Shown: piece by piece, positions 1 to 8,228 of the stretch
Layout: every line of letters starts with the position of its first letter
Numbering within the stretch: position 1 is the first letter of the stretch
Source: an uncultured Acetobacteraceae bacterium
GTDB lineage: Bacteria > Pseudomonadota > Alphaproteobacteria > Acetobacterales > Acetobacteraceae
Length of the DNA: 59,054 nt
Assembly: GCA_903918195.1 (NCBI GenBank)
Contig: CAIXDS010000408.1
Location: 1-59,054 of the forward strand
Direction: 5' to 3'
Notes under the pieces: model-generated
Seen by the model: the letters and a program-made list of their open reading frames with translations, nothing else
Database searches by the model: none
Told to the model about the DNA's origin: nothing
Position numbers and translations under genes: made by a program

Positions 1-138
1 CCACGTCGTCTACGACAGCTACGACGCCGTCGTCGCCGCATGCCGCAAGGCCTGGAAGCGACTCATCACAACTCCAGGTCGAATCCGATCCATCGCGACG
101 CGCCGTTGGGCGCAGGTCAATGTCTAGGGCCGTTGGTA
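1..138 (+). mobile_element. Right end of an IS630-family insertion sequence (cut by window edge)
   Basis: This is the 3' end of the transposase gene plus a short right terminus. The terminal CGTTGG, followed by TA at 137-138, is the reverse complement of TA-CCAACG at 58917-58924, where the other IS copy begins. That fits an IS630 element, which inserts at and duplicates TA. The assignment of the exact end is inference, because only the first six terminal bases match perfectly between the two copies. The IS ends about 40 bp from the stop codon of tssG, so it marks the edge of the T6SS cluster. Confidence 0.7.
2..127 (+). CDS. IS630-family transposase, C-terminal fragment
   Basis: The reading frame entering the window encodes about 41 residues ending at TAG 125-127. 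It contains the stretch VVYDSYDAVVAACRKAW and ends RRWAQVNV. This is the typical tail of IS630-family DDE transposases of alphaproteobacteria: the helix with Y-D-S-Y, then an A-C-x-A-W segment, then an S-I-A-T-R-x-W-A-Q ending. The catalytic residues would lie upstream, outside the window. The matching N-terminus at the right edge lies on the same strand but is cut by that edge, so these are two different copies of one element or of close relatives. Confidence 0.8.
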   Translation, partial: HVVYDSYDAVVAACRKAWKRLITTPGRIRSIATRRWAQVNV

Positions 139-178
139 TGAACGAGGCGATTGACCAGCCGGGCAATGCGATGCCGGG

Positions 179-1225
179 TCAATCACGCCCGCCGTGCCGC
201 CCTTGCCGTGCCTCCACTGTTTCGGCCGCGAAGCGCGGGTCGTCCGCATCCCCCCGCGCCACAAATCCGCCGGCGCGCCCCAGCCAGGTGTTCCATCCGA
301 GCAGGGCGCCCGGCTGCGCCTTCGCCGCCAGTCCCGCCGCCGGCACCTCCTCGGCCGCAAGGACAAGATTGACACCAAATCCCACCTCGTAGCCCAAATA
401 CGCACGCACCAGCGCCACCAGCGCCACCAGCGCCGGGCGGCCCGGCAGCAGCGCCTCGAAACCGGCGCGGTCCAGCGGACCGATGCGCAGCATCACCCGC
501 GCCTGCGGGTCCCAGGCGCGCACCCCCACCGCCGCGTCATGCCCCAGGCGGCTGAACGCACCCGGCACCCGCCCGATCCCCAGCCGCGTCCGCTGGTCGG
601 GATCGAGGGCCAGCCAGGCGCCAGTGAACTCGACCACCTCCACCCGCCGGCCCAGCCAGTCCGAGGCCAGCGCTGCCAGCCGCTCGGCCGAACGTGGCCG
701 CAATGCGAAGGTTCCGGCATAGTGCAGCAACACATCGGCGCCGAACGGCAGCCGCGCGGTGATGCCCGGCTCGGCGAACCCGGCCACCGACAACAGCGCC
801 TGCACATGCCCGGCCCGGCGTCCGTCGCCTTCCAGCCGAGCCGCCTCGACCGCACGGTCCAGCCGGTATTTCATCCCGGCCCGGCCCAGCGCCGCCAGCA
901 TGCGATGCGCCAACTGATCGAGCAGCCCGCGCAGCGCCGCACCGCCCTTGCCGGCCGCATACTCGCTGTACGGACGCGGCAGCACGCCAGCGACCCCGGT
1001 CAGCCCGAGCAGGCCCAGCACCGCCGTCGGGGGCACGGTGGCGGTGTCCACCGCGAGCACATCGGCCGGGGCGAAAGCGAGCCCCGCCCGGCTGCGGAAT
1101 CGCGCCGCCTCCGCCGGATCGGCGACCCGCGCCTGGTGCAGCAGCACCCGCAGCGCCGCATCGAAGCCGAACGCCGAGGGCGTTGCTTCCAGGTGCCGGA
1201 TCGGGGCGGGGTCCGGCTGCGTCAC
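179..1225 (-). CDS. tssG: T6SS baseplate protein TssG
   Basis: TssG (ImpH/VasB family) forms the wedge of the T6SS baseplate with TssE, TssF and TssK in the cytoplasm, under the membrane complex. At 348 residues it matches the family length. Typical features are an N-terminal FGFDAALRVLL segment and a central GADVLLHYAG, with the RLGIGR and WDPQARVMLRIGP blocks further on. I chose the GTG start at 1225-1223 because it overlaps the tssF stop by four bases (GTGA), the coupling used throughout this arm; a longer frame upstream only reads through tssF. It is the last gene of the minus-strand T6SS operon, and only about 40 bp separate its stop from the IS630 end. Confidence 0.9.
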   Translation of the reverse strand: MTQPDPAPIRHLEATPSAFGFDAALRVLLHQARVADPAEAARFRSRAGLAFAPADVLAVDTATVPPTAVLGLLGLTGVAGVLPRPYSEYAAGKGGAALRGLLDQLAHRMLAALGRAGMKYRLDRAVEAARLEGDGRRAGHVQALLSVAGFAEPGITARLPFGADVLLHYAGTFALRPRSAERLAALASDWLGRRVEVVEFTGAWLALDPDQRTRLGIGRVPGAFSRLGHDAAVGVRAWDPQARVMLRIGPLDRAGFEALLPGRPALVALVALVRAYLGYEVGFGVNLVLAAEEVPAAGLAAKAQPGALLGWNTWLGRAGGFVARGDADDPRFAAETVEARQGRHGGRD

Positions 1226-3102
1226 AGCAGCGCCCGCGTCCCGGCACGGGCGGGCCAGCGCGCCACCGGATCGGGACGCCCCTGCAGCAGCGCGGTGCAG
1301 CGTACGAAACCATTTACCGTGCCGTGCAACGCCAGAAAGCGCTCCAGCACCGAGCCCAGCAGGTAGAGCCCCGCCGCCTGCCACGCCTGCGGGTCGAAGG
1401 TCAGCCGCACGTCGAGGCCCCGGCAAAACGCGCCGGCCCGCGCGCCAGGCAGGCGGGCCGCCCCCGGCATCGCACTGACCGCGGTCAGGCCAGAGATCAT
1501 CGCCCGGGTCTCAGCGCTGTCGCGCAGATCGTAAAGCCGCAGCACCTCACGCAGCACGCCGGCCCCTTCGGCGCCGCCGACCACCGAAAGGTGGCTCAGT
1601 GACAGATGCGAAATCAGCCGCCAGAAGCGATGGCCGCGCGGCGGCGGGCGCAAGGTATCGGTGGCGGCCGACAGCGGCACGATCGCATCCACCGAAGCAG
1701 AGCCCTGCTCCAGGCGCAGCACCAACCGCCCGGAGCCGGCGGGCGGCGACCGGTCGCGGTTGCTGCCCGGCGCATCGATGCCGGACGGTAGCAGCCGCGG
1801 CAGGTTACGGTTGGTGCACAGCGCATCGACGCTCAACCGCGCCCGGGCGGGTCGTTCGGCGTCGAAGGCCGGGTCGTCAATGGCCAGGAATACGTCGCTG
1901 CCGGCAAGCCCGGCCGCCGACGGGCGCCGCAGCGGCAGGTACGAGCCGCCGGCCTGGCCGGCATCCGCATCACCATGCACCATGCGGAAAAACGGCCGCC
2001 AGGGCCGCTCGGACCCGTCGAGCCGCGTTTCGCGCACCCGCTCGATCGACCAGACCTCAAGCGTTGCCGGGCGGCGAAGGTCCGGGTCCACCCGGTATTC
2101 GGTGCGCGTCCAGTCCACCTCAACCGGCTCGCAGCGATGCGGAAAAAGATTGACCAACGGAACGCAGCCAAGCGCGAATGTCGTGCGGTCCACGGCCCGC
2201 TCAAGCTGTGCGGGCAGGTGGTCGAGGTAGATGAAAATCTCCAGCGTCCGGCCCGCCCCCGCCAACGTCTTGCTGTCGATGCCGGTTACATCGATGGCCA
2301 GGAACTTGTCGGCAAAAGCAAAATACTCCGCCAGCAGACGAAATCCGGAAAAACCCTGGGCCGGCCAGGGCAGCAGCGCTTCCTCCGCCGCGAAGCCGGC
2401 CGGCTGCACCACCGAGGCCGGCTGCACCACCGGCTTCGGGTCCGTCCCGCTATCGGCGAAAGCGACCGCCACGACGTGGCCGCAGAGCAGCTCGTACATC
2501 GCCTGTGTGACCTGCCGGGCGCCGCGCAGGTGCAGCCGCAGCCGGTCCAGTCCCAGGCTCTCGAAGGTGGCGGCAGGTTCGGTGCAGCGGAGCGTCATCC
2601 GCAGCACCCCCGCCGCACCCCTGGCGGGGCTCCTGGCAAGCGGCTCCGGCAAATACGGCAGCGGCAGCCCGGCGAGGCGAACCGCCTCGATCTCGACCGG
2701 CCACAGCGTCACCGGTGCTGTGGTACGGAAGCGGCAGGGCACGCCGTCGACCGGATCGGTCTGCACCAGCATGCCGCGCGGCAGGGTGGCCGCCTCCTGC
2801 AGGCCCTTGCGTGGTGTCAGCTGCGCCATCAGGCAGGACGGGAAAGGCGCCAGGTAGTGCGGATACAGCACACCCAGCAGAGCATCGGTCAGTTCCGGAA
2901 ACTCGTCATCCAGCCGTTGGCGCACCCGCGCACCGAGAAAGGCGACGCCCTCCAGCAGCCGTTCGACGTGCGGGTCATCGACCCCCCCGGGCGACAGGCG
3001 CAGCTGGGCGGCCGCCGCGGGATGGGCCGCGGCGAACTCGCCCGCCAGCCGGGTCAGGGCCCCATATTCGGCGTCAAAATGCCGCAGCAGGTCATCAGAC
3101 AT
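1222..3102 (-). CDS. tssF: T6SS baseplate protein TssF
   Basis: TssF (ImpG/VasA) is the largest baseplate wedge protein and pairs with TssG. The 626-residue protein has the family start MSDDLLRHFDAEYGAL and the early PHVERLLEGVAFLGARV block, followed by FPELTDALLGVLYPHYLAPFPS, which is highly characteristic of TssF. Two in-frame ATGs exist, at 3108 and 3102; I prefer 3102 because the GGGTGA of the tssE end then sits at a normal ribosome-binding distance. The gene lies eight bases after tssE and overlaps the start of tssG. The C-terminal RLTFDPQAWQAAGLYLLGSVLERFLALH region is also family-typical, so the gene looks intact. Confidence 0.92.
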   Translation of the reverse strand: MSDDLLRHFDAEYGALTRLAGEFAAAHPAAAAQLRLSPGGVDDPHVERLLEGVAFLGARVRQRLDDEFPELTDALLGVLYPHYLAPFPSCLMAQLTPRKGLQEAATLPRGMLVQTDPVDGVPCRFRTTAPVTLWPVEIEAVRLAGLPLPYLPEPLARSPARGAAGVLRMTLRCTEPAATFESLGLDRLRLHLRGARQVTQAMYELLCGHVVAVAFADSGTDPKPVVQPASVVQPAGFAAEEALLPWPAQGFSGFRLLAEYFAFADKFLAIDVTGIDSKTLAGAGRTLEIFIYLDHLPAQLERAVDRTTFALGCVPLVNLFPHRCEPVEVDWTRTEYRVDPDLRRPATLEVWSIERVRETRLDGSERPWRPFFRMVHGDADAGQAGGSYLPLRRPSAAGLAGSDVFLAIDDPAFDAERPARARLSVDALCTNRNLPRLLPSGIDAPGSNRDRSPPAGSGRLVLRLEQGSASVDAIVPLSAATDTLRPPPRGHRFWRLISHLSLSHLSVVGGAEGAGVLREVLRLYDLRDSAETRAMISGLTAVSAMPGAARLPGARAGAFCRGLDVRLTFDPQAWQAAGLYLLGSVLERFLALHGTVNGFVRCTALLQGRPDPVARWPARAGTRALL

Positions 3103-3110
3103 CGGCATCG

Positions 3111-3581
3111 TCACCCACGTTGGTCGGCCCGCACGATCAGGTCCGTCGTGGTGGTGTCGAGCAGCGTCTCGAAGCCGATCGGCTCGTCTACCCCGGCGAC
3201 TCGCAGCACTGCCTCGATCCGCAGCCGCAACACCGGCTCCAGGCTGTCCGGACGGTCCACCATGGTCACCACCAGCTCCCCGAGGCGCGGCTCGAAACGG
3301 CGGATGGCCGCGGTGATCTCGCGGCACAGCGCCTCACGCTGGGCCGGGGCGTTGAAGGCGCCGGCGGCGAAGTCCGGCAACCCGTAGGCCAGAATGCTGC
3401 CGCGCAGGGCGGCAAACCCCTCAGGAATCGCCGCCCAGGGACGGCGCGTGTTCAGCAATGCCTCCAGATCGCGCCGCACCGATGCGTGCAGCACCCGCAG
3501 CGACTGTCCGCGCGCCTCGGTGGCGTCGTCCAGAAGCCGATCCAGCACCGAGCCGAGGGTGCGGGGCGCCGGCCCGCTCAT
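3111..3581 (-). CDS. tssE: T6SS baseplate protein TssE (gp25-like)
   Basis: TssE is the gp25-like baseplate subunit from which sheath assembly starts. The 156-residue protein has the usual architecture: a short N-terminal RTLGSVLDRLLDD segment, SVRRDLEALLNTRR, a central YGLPDFAAG and a C-terminal IRRFEPRLGELVVTM, then LRLRIEAVLRV. The ATG at 3581-3579 overlaps the tagJ stop (ATGA). A longer frame upstream is only the shadow of tagJ. The position between tagJ and tssF is usual for alphaproteobacterial clusters. Confidence 0.9.
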   Translation of the reverse strand: MSGPAPRTLGSVLDRLLDDATEARGQSLRVLHASVRRDLEALLNTRRPWAAIPEGFAALRGSILAYGLPDFAAGAFNAPAQREALCREITAAIRRFEPRLGELVVTMVDRPDSLEPVLRLRIEAVLRVAGVDEPIGFETLLDTTTTDLIVRADQRG

Positions 3582-4414
3582 GCCGCCTGAGCAAGCGGTG
3601 CCAGGTCCATCACCGCAATGCCCTCCGCGCCGGCCAGGAAGATGCGCTGCCCAACCCCGCGGGTGAGGCCGTCGGCCAGTTCGCGCCAATCGGTGGCGCG
3701 GCCGAGGCGAAGCGCCTCGTCGCTCTCCGCCGGGTCGCTCACATAGAGCGCCGGCACATACACCTCGCCGCTCGGCCCACCATCCACCGTCAGCGTTGCC
3801 CGGCGCCAGAACAGGTCGCGTGGCCGCTCGGGGGGATGCAGGGTCAGCGCGACCACGCGCTCGAATGGGACCCAGAAATACTTTCCCGTGGGCGTGAGCA
3901 CTTCAAGCGAACCGCCGATCAGGTCGTCGGCATCACGAAAATCATCGACTACCTGTTCGCCGATGGCGAACGCCGCGGCCGGGCGGGCCGCCTCGGCCGC
4001 AGCGGCCTCGACCGCGGCGGCAGCCGGATCGCCCGCGCGCAGCGCCACCACGGCCGCCAGCGCCGCTTGCTGGGAAGCGGTCGGGGTGGCGAGGAACTCC
4101 GGCACCCGTCCCTCGCTCAGCAATTGGGAGCGGGCCTGCTCGGCGCGCAGCAACTGCCGGAACTCCGCCACGGCGATGCCGAAGGACGGGTCGATCGTCG
4201 CTGCGGTGTCGAGCTGGGCGTCCGCCCGCTCGAAGCTCCCGGCAAACAGCAGCAGCTCCGCGAGCAGCATTCGTGCGGCCGCATCGGCTGGCTCCTGGCG
4301 CACCCGCGCGGTCGCCGCCGCGATGGCATCGCGCAGCCGTCCCTGGCGGAACAGCGCGCCGACACTCGCCTGGTCTTGTACGATGGCTTCCTCCTGTTGC
4401 CGGCCGCCCGCCAT
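3578..4414 (-). CDS. tagJ: T6SS accessory protein TagJ (ImpE family)
   Basis: ImpE/TagJ proteins are accessory factors that can bind TssB and influence how ClpV recycles the contracted sheath. The 278-residue protein has the family layout: an N-terminal TPR-like helical half (FRQGRLRDAIAAATARVRQEP, then LLAELLLFAGSFERADAQLD) and a C-terminal ImpE domain with GKYFWVPFERV, LFWRRATLTV and GEVYVPALYV. The gene is translationally coupled on both sides, with TGATG at the tssC2 stop and ATGA at the tssE start. Its presence is a marker of particular T6SS subtypes. No lesion is visible. Confidence 0.88.
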   Translation of the reverse strand: MAGGRQQEEAIVQDQASVGALFRQGRLRDAIAAATARVRQEPADAAARMLLAELLLFAGSFERADAQLDTAATIDPSFGIAVAEFRQLLRAEQARSQLLSEGRVPEFLATPTASQQAALAAVVALRAGDPAAAAVEAAAAEAARPAAAFAIGEQVVDDFRDADDLIGGSLEVLTPTGKYFWVPFERVVALTLHPPERPRDLFWRRATLTVDGGPSGEVYVPALYVSDPAESDEALRLGRATDWRELADGLTRGVGQRIFLAGAEGIAVMDLAPLAQAA

Positions 4415-5982
4415 CAGCTCGCCGGCGGCGCAATCTGGGTTTCGAAACTGAAGCTCGCGGTCACGTTGTCGAGCTGGAAATAGGGCTGCAGCATGATCGC
4501 GCAGGCGAAGCTGCCGGGCTTGTCGGGCAGCTCGGTCACGCGCACCGCGGCGTCATACAATGGATGCCCGGCCCGCGTTTCGGCGGTCGCCATGATGTTG
4601 CGGTTGACGAAACCGGTCAGCCAGGTGCGCAGTTCCTTCTCGATCTCCTCCGCCCGGCGCAACCGGCCGATGGTCTGGCGACCGCGGATCTTGAGGTAGT
4701 GGGCGAAGCGGCAGGCGCACAGCATCGCGTTGATCTGGGTCGCCACGCGGCTGTCGGCGAAGGCCGCCCGCCCGGCCATTTCGGCCGGATGCGGCGGACG
4801 GTAGAGGGTGCGGACCGCGCCGAACACCAGCGTCTCTCCGTATGGCAGCGCGCCCAGCGGCATCAGACCGGCCTCGATCAAGGCGCGTTCCTGCTGGTCG
4901 GTGAACACCACCTCCACCGGCAAGCGGGGCAGGAAAAGCGTCGGGCTCAGCGCGTGCGGCTCGGTGGGCAACCCGGTGACCAGGCCACCGCCAACCCGAT
5001 CGGTGTCAGCGCCGCGCACATCGGCCGGCCAGCCATAGCGTGACGCGGCGCGGGCGGCCACCGAAGCGAACGCGTAGCCGCCGCTGGTCCAGACCCGCTC
5101 GGCGACCGTCGGCGCCCGCTCGCCGTAGCGAAATCCGTCGCCGCGCGAACCGTCATCCGGCCAGGGCGGCCGGGCCAGCACGCGCGGCAGCACGACCGCG
5201 AGGAAACGCTGGTCCGGACCGTCGCGCAGGGTGCGCCAGCGCGCGTGCTCGTCGTTTTCCAGCGAGGCCGCCGGCTCGGCCACCGCGGCGAGAGTGGCGA
5301 AGGTCTCAACCTCCAACAGCTCCGGTGCGGCGGCCACGACGATCGGGGTGAAGGCCGCCGCACCGATCGCGGCCAGATGCTCCAGCACGGCCTTGTCGTC
5401 TGTCGGGTGGTCGCGGTCGGGCCGATGGCGCACCGCATGGTCCACCACCATCAACCCGAACGGCTCGCCGCCAGCCATGCCAAATTCGGTCTCGTAGATC
5501 ATACGAAACAAATAGCTCTGGTCGAATTCGGTTGCCCGCTCCATGTCGCGGGCCAGCTCGCGCCAACTGGCGGTGAACAGGCGGACAACGATACGATCGC
5601 CCGGCCCCTCCTCGGTGCTGTCCACCAGCCAGCGCAGGCCACGCCAGCTTGCTTCCAACGCCTGCAGACGCGGGTGATGCAGGATCGCGTCGAGTTGGGC
5701 AGCGATCAGTCGGTCGATCGCCAGGATATCGCGATCGAGCGCGCCGCGCAGGGCGGCGGCCCTGCCTTCACCGCGCCGACTGGCCAGCGCGGCGATGGCC
5801 GTGCCGCCAAACCATGTCCGAACGGCGCCCGGCCCGTCCGCTTCCAGGAAGCCCTGCCAGAGCGTGTCCGTTCGGGCAGAAGGCAGCCGACCGGCCAGCA
5901 CCAGAGCGCGAACAGTCCCCGCGCCCGCTCCCGGAAAAGACGGCGGAGGCTCGACGGTCGCGGCTGCCGGCCCGGCGCCCAT
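4414..5982 (-). CDS. Second TssC-like sheath protein
   Basis: This is a 522-residue paralogue of the large sheath subunit TssC, placed directly downstream of the canonical tssC with a 19-base gap. It shares the family blocks with its neighbour: HPRLQALEASWRGLRWLVD, ATEFDQSYLFRMIYETEFG and the C-terminal RFAHYLKIRGRQTIG. It differs by an extra Pro/Gly-rich N-terminus of about 60 residues and by a diverged end, FQLDNVTASFSFETQI. Some alphaproteobacterial T6SS clusters, such as that of Agrobacterium tumefaciens, also carry two tssC genes. The paralogue may mix into the sheath or cap it; the sequence does not decide this. Confidence 0.85.
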   Translation of the reverse strand: MGAGPAAATVEPPPSFPGAGAGTVRALVLAGRLPSARTDTLWQGFLEADGPGAVRTWFGGTAIAALASRRGEGRAAALRGALDRDILAIDRLIAAQLDAILHHPRLQALEASWRGLRWLVDSTEEGPGDRIVVRLFTASWRELARDMERATEFDQSYLFRMIYETEFGMAGGEPFGLMVVDHAVRHRPDRDHPTDDKAVLEHLAAIGAAAFTPIVVAAAPELLEVETFATLAAVAEPAASLENDEHARWRTLRDGPDQRFLAVVLPRVLARPPWPDDGSRGDGFRYGERAPTVAERVWTSGGYAFASVAARAASRYGWPADVRGADTDRVGGGLVTGLPTEPHALSPTLFLPRLPVEVVFTDQQERALIEAGLMPLGALPYGETLVFGAVRTLYRPPHPAEMAGRAAFADSRVATQINAMLCACRFAHYLKIRGRQTIGRLRRAEEIEKELRTWLTGFVNRNIMATAETRAGHPLYDAAVRVTELPDKPGSFACAIMLQPYFQLDNVTASFSFETQIAPPAS

Positions 5983-6001
5983 GCCGCGTGCCGGCTCGCC
6001 G

Positions 6002-7498
6002 CTATTTCTTCGGGGTCGGCAGGCGCGCCACCATGCGCAGGCTGGCGGTAAGTTCTTCCATCTGCAGCCAGGGGCGCATCCAGGCGACAGCGTTATACAC
6101 CCCAGGCTGACCTGGAACCTCCTGCACCGCGACGCGGGCCTCGCGCAGCGGGAAGCGGGCCTTCAGTTCCTCGCTCACGTTCGGATTGTCGTTGACATAG
6201 GTTTTGATCCAGCCGTTGAGCCAGACCTCGCAATCGGACGCCTCCATGAAACTGCCGATCCGGTCGCGTGCCATCACCTTGAGGTAGTGCGCAAACCGGC
6301 CGGTGGCCATCAAGTAGGGCAGACGGGCGGAAATCTCGGCATTGGCGGTGCTGTCGTCGTTGTCGTACTTCTTCGGCTTCTGCACGGTCTGGCCACCGAA
6401 GAAAACAGCATAGTCGGTGTTCTTGTAGTGCACCAACGGCAGGAATCCGAGCCGGCCGAGTTCGGCGTCGCGCCGGTCGGGAATGTTGACTTCGGTCGGG
6501 CACTTGTCGTCGCGGTCGCCTTCCTCGGTCTGGAAGTTATGCAGCGGCAGGTTATCGACCTTGCCGCCACTGTCCGCGCCACGGATCGCGGTGCAGAAGC
6601 CCGACTCCACGAAGGCCGCCGTCAGCCGGGTGCCCAACGCATAGGCCGCGTTCATCCAGCAATAGTCCTGGTGCTCCATCTTCCGCACACTGCCGTCAGC
6701 GCCGATCGGCGCCTCCTCGAAGGCAAATTCGTCGATTCGCGTGCCGCTCTGGCCGTACGGCCGGCGGGCCAGCACGCGGGGCAGCACCATCGTCACATAG
6801 CGAGAGTCATCGGTGTCGCGGAAGGCGCGCCACTTGACGTACTCGGATGTGTCGAAAATGTTTGCCAGGTCGCGCGGGGTATTGAGTTCGGTCCAGTTGT
6901 CGAGGCCGAACATGCCCGGAGACGGCGCGGAAAGGAAAGGCGCGAATGCGGCGCCGGCGATACCGCTGACCAGTTGCAGCGTCTCGACATCCTCCTGGCC
7001 GGCATCCCACTCGTAGTCGCCAATCAACGCCGCGAAGGGCTCGCCGCCGGCCTGACCGTAGCTGGTTTCGTAGATCGCTTTCCACAACTGGCTCTGGTCG
7101 AATTCCACCGCACGGCTCAGGTCGCGGGCGAGTTCCTTCTTGGTGGCGTTCAGCATCCGGATGCGCAGGTTGGGACCGGTCAGCGAGTTGCGCACCAGAT
7201 AATGCAGGCCACGCCAACTGCCCTCCAACTTCAGAAAGCTGCTGTGGTGCATGATCGCGTTGAGCTGCGCCGAGACGCGCTGGTCGATATCGGCCACCGC
7301 CCGCTCGATCGTGCGGGTAAGATTTTTGTCGAACGTGACCGTCTTGGCCTGGGCCTGCTCGACCAGGGTGCGCACCAACTCCTTGGCGCGGTCCCCCTCG
7401 GTCTGCTTGGTGGCCGATAAAATCTGATCGAGCAGTCCGGAGGATTCGACTGTCTCGGTCTGCGCCGCGGGGGTCGTCGCGGCCTGGCTTTCCGGCAT
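6002..7498 (-). CDS. tssC: T6SS contractile sheath large subunit TssC
   Basis: TssC (VipB) and TssB together form the contractile sheath around the Hcp tube. The 498-residue protein has the conserved blocks HHSSFLKLEGSWRGLHYLV, AVEFDQSQLWKAIYE, GGEPFAALIGDYEW and RFAHYLKVMARDRIGSFME, and ends with the core strand region WLQMEELTASLRMVARLP. The start ATG at 7498-7496 leaves a four-base gap after the tssB stop, the normal tight tssBC coupling. Upstream codons in the same frame belong to the antisense of tssB and are not needed. Confidence 0.95.
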   Translation of the reverse strand: MPESQAATTPAAQTETVESSGLLDQILSATKQTEGDRAKELVRTLVEQAQAKTVTFDKNLTRTIERAVADIDQRVSAQLNAIMHHSSFLKLEGSWRGLHYLVRNSLTGPNLRIRMLNATKKELARDLSRAVEFDQSQLWKAIYETSYGQAGGEPFAALIGDYEWDAGQEDVETLQLVSGIAGAAFAPFLSAPSPGMFGLDNWTELNTPRDLANIFDTSEYVKWRAFRDTDDSRYVTMVLPRVLARRPYGQSGTRIDEFAFEEAPIGADGSVRKMEHQDYCWMNAAYALGTRLTAAFVESGFCTAIRGADSGGKVDNLPLHNFQTEEGDRDDKCPTEVNIPDRRDAELGRLGFLPLVHYKNTDYAVFFGGQTVQKPKKYDNDDSTANAEISARLPYLMATGRFAHYLKVMARDRIGSFMEASDCEVWLNGWIKTYVNDNPNVSEELKARFPLREARVAVQEVPGQPGVYNAVAWMRPWLQMEELTASLRMVARLPTPKK

Positions 7499-7502
7499 CC
7501 GA

Positions 7503-8060
7503 TCACTCCTTGCGCGGGCCGAGATCCTGCTGGACCTTCTTGAGCTCGTCATCGCGCTGCAGGATGGTTTCGAGCAGGTTCTCGAGCTCCTCCGAACGAT
7601 CGGCCTTGGCCAGCAGATCGCGCAATTTTGCCCGGGTCTCCAGCAGTTCCTTCAGCGCCGGCACCTGCGCGGCCACTTTGGCCGGCTCGAAATCCTCCAT
7701 CGAGGAGAAGGCGAGCTCGACAAAGAACTCCTTGCTGTCGTTATTCAGCTTGTTATCCACCCGGAAGGTCAGGCCCGGCAGAATTCGTTCCATCACCTTA
7801 TCAAAATTATCGCGATCGATGGTAACGAAATTGCGATCCGTGAAGCTTGGAACTTTGCGGACGACTGGTTTGCCGTCTTTTATGACCGGATCGCCGTTCT
7901 TGTCCTTGACCTTGACCTCGGGGTCGCCGGAGAAGTCGCCCAGCACGCCGATGACAAACGGCAACTCCTTGCGGGGACGCCCGTCGGCCTGCACGTCGAG
8001 GGTGATGTGCACACGCGGCTTGCGGACCTTGGTCAGCCGGTTCTGGATATTGCCGCTCAT
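7503..8060 (-). CDS. tssB: T6SS contractile sheath small subunit TssB
   Basis: TssB (VipA) is the small sheath subunit. The 185-residue protein shows the family signature: basic N-terminus with RVHITLDV, then LPFVIGVLGDFSG, FTDRNFVTIDRDNFDKVM, LTFRVDN and a charged helical C-terminus. The ATG at 8060-8058 follows an AAGGAGG ribosome-binding site about ten bases upstream, which decides the start. A 168-base gap separates it from tssA, and that gap holds a plausible promoter on this strand, so tssB onward may have its own transcript. Confidence 0.95.
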   Translation of the reverse strand: MSGNIQNRLTKVRKPRVHITLDVQADGRPRKELPFVIGVLGDFSGDPEVKVKDKNGDPVIKDGKPVVRKVPSFTDRNFVTIDRDNFDKVMERILPGLTFRVDNKLNNDSKEFFVELAFSSMEDFEPAKVAAQVPALKELLETRAKLRDLLAKADRSEELENLLETILQRDDELKKVQQDLGPRKE

Positions 8061-8142
8061 TGGCGCGTCGGCCTCCTTCGCTGTGGGGCGCGGCCGGAGA
8101 CGACCACCCGCGACACTGCCCACGCAACAATCACAGGAAATC

Positions 8143-8172
8143 AGTTTAGGCGGCGCAGCTCAGCCCGGTCAA
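8143..8172 (-). promoter_or_regulatory. Candidate sigma70-type promoter upstream of tssB
   Basis: On the minus strand TTGACC (8172-8167) is followed after 18 bases by TAAACT (8148-8143). This sits in the 168-base gap between tssA and tssB, about 80 bases before the tssB start. The match is to consensus only and has no other support. It would let the sheath and baseplate genes be expressed independently of tssA. Confidence 0.4.
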
Positions 8173-8228
8173 CCATTGCAATTGCGAATGACAGCGGCGC
8201 GACGATGCGTTGCGTCGAAATCGTAACG

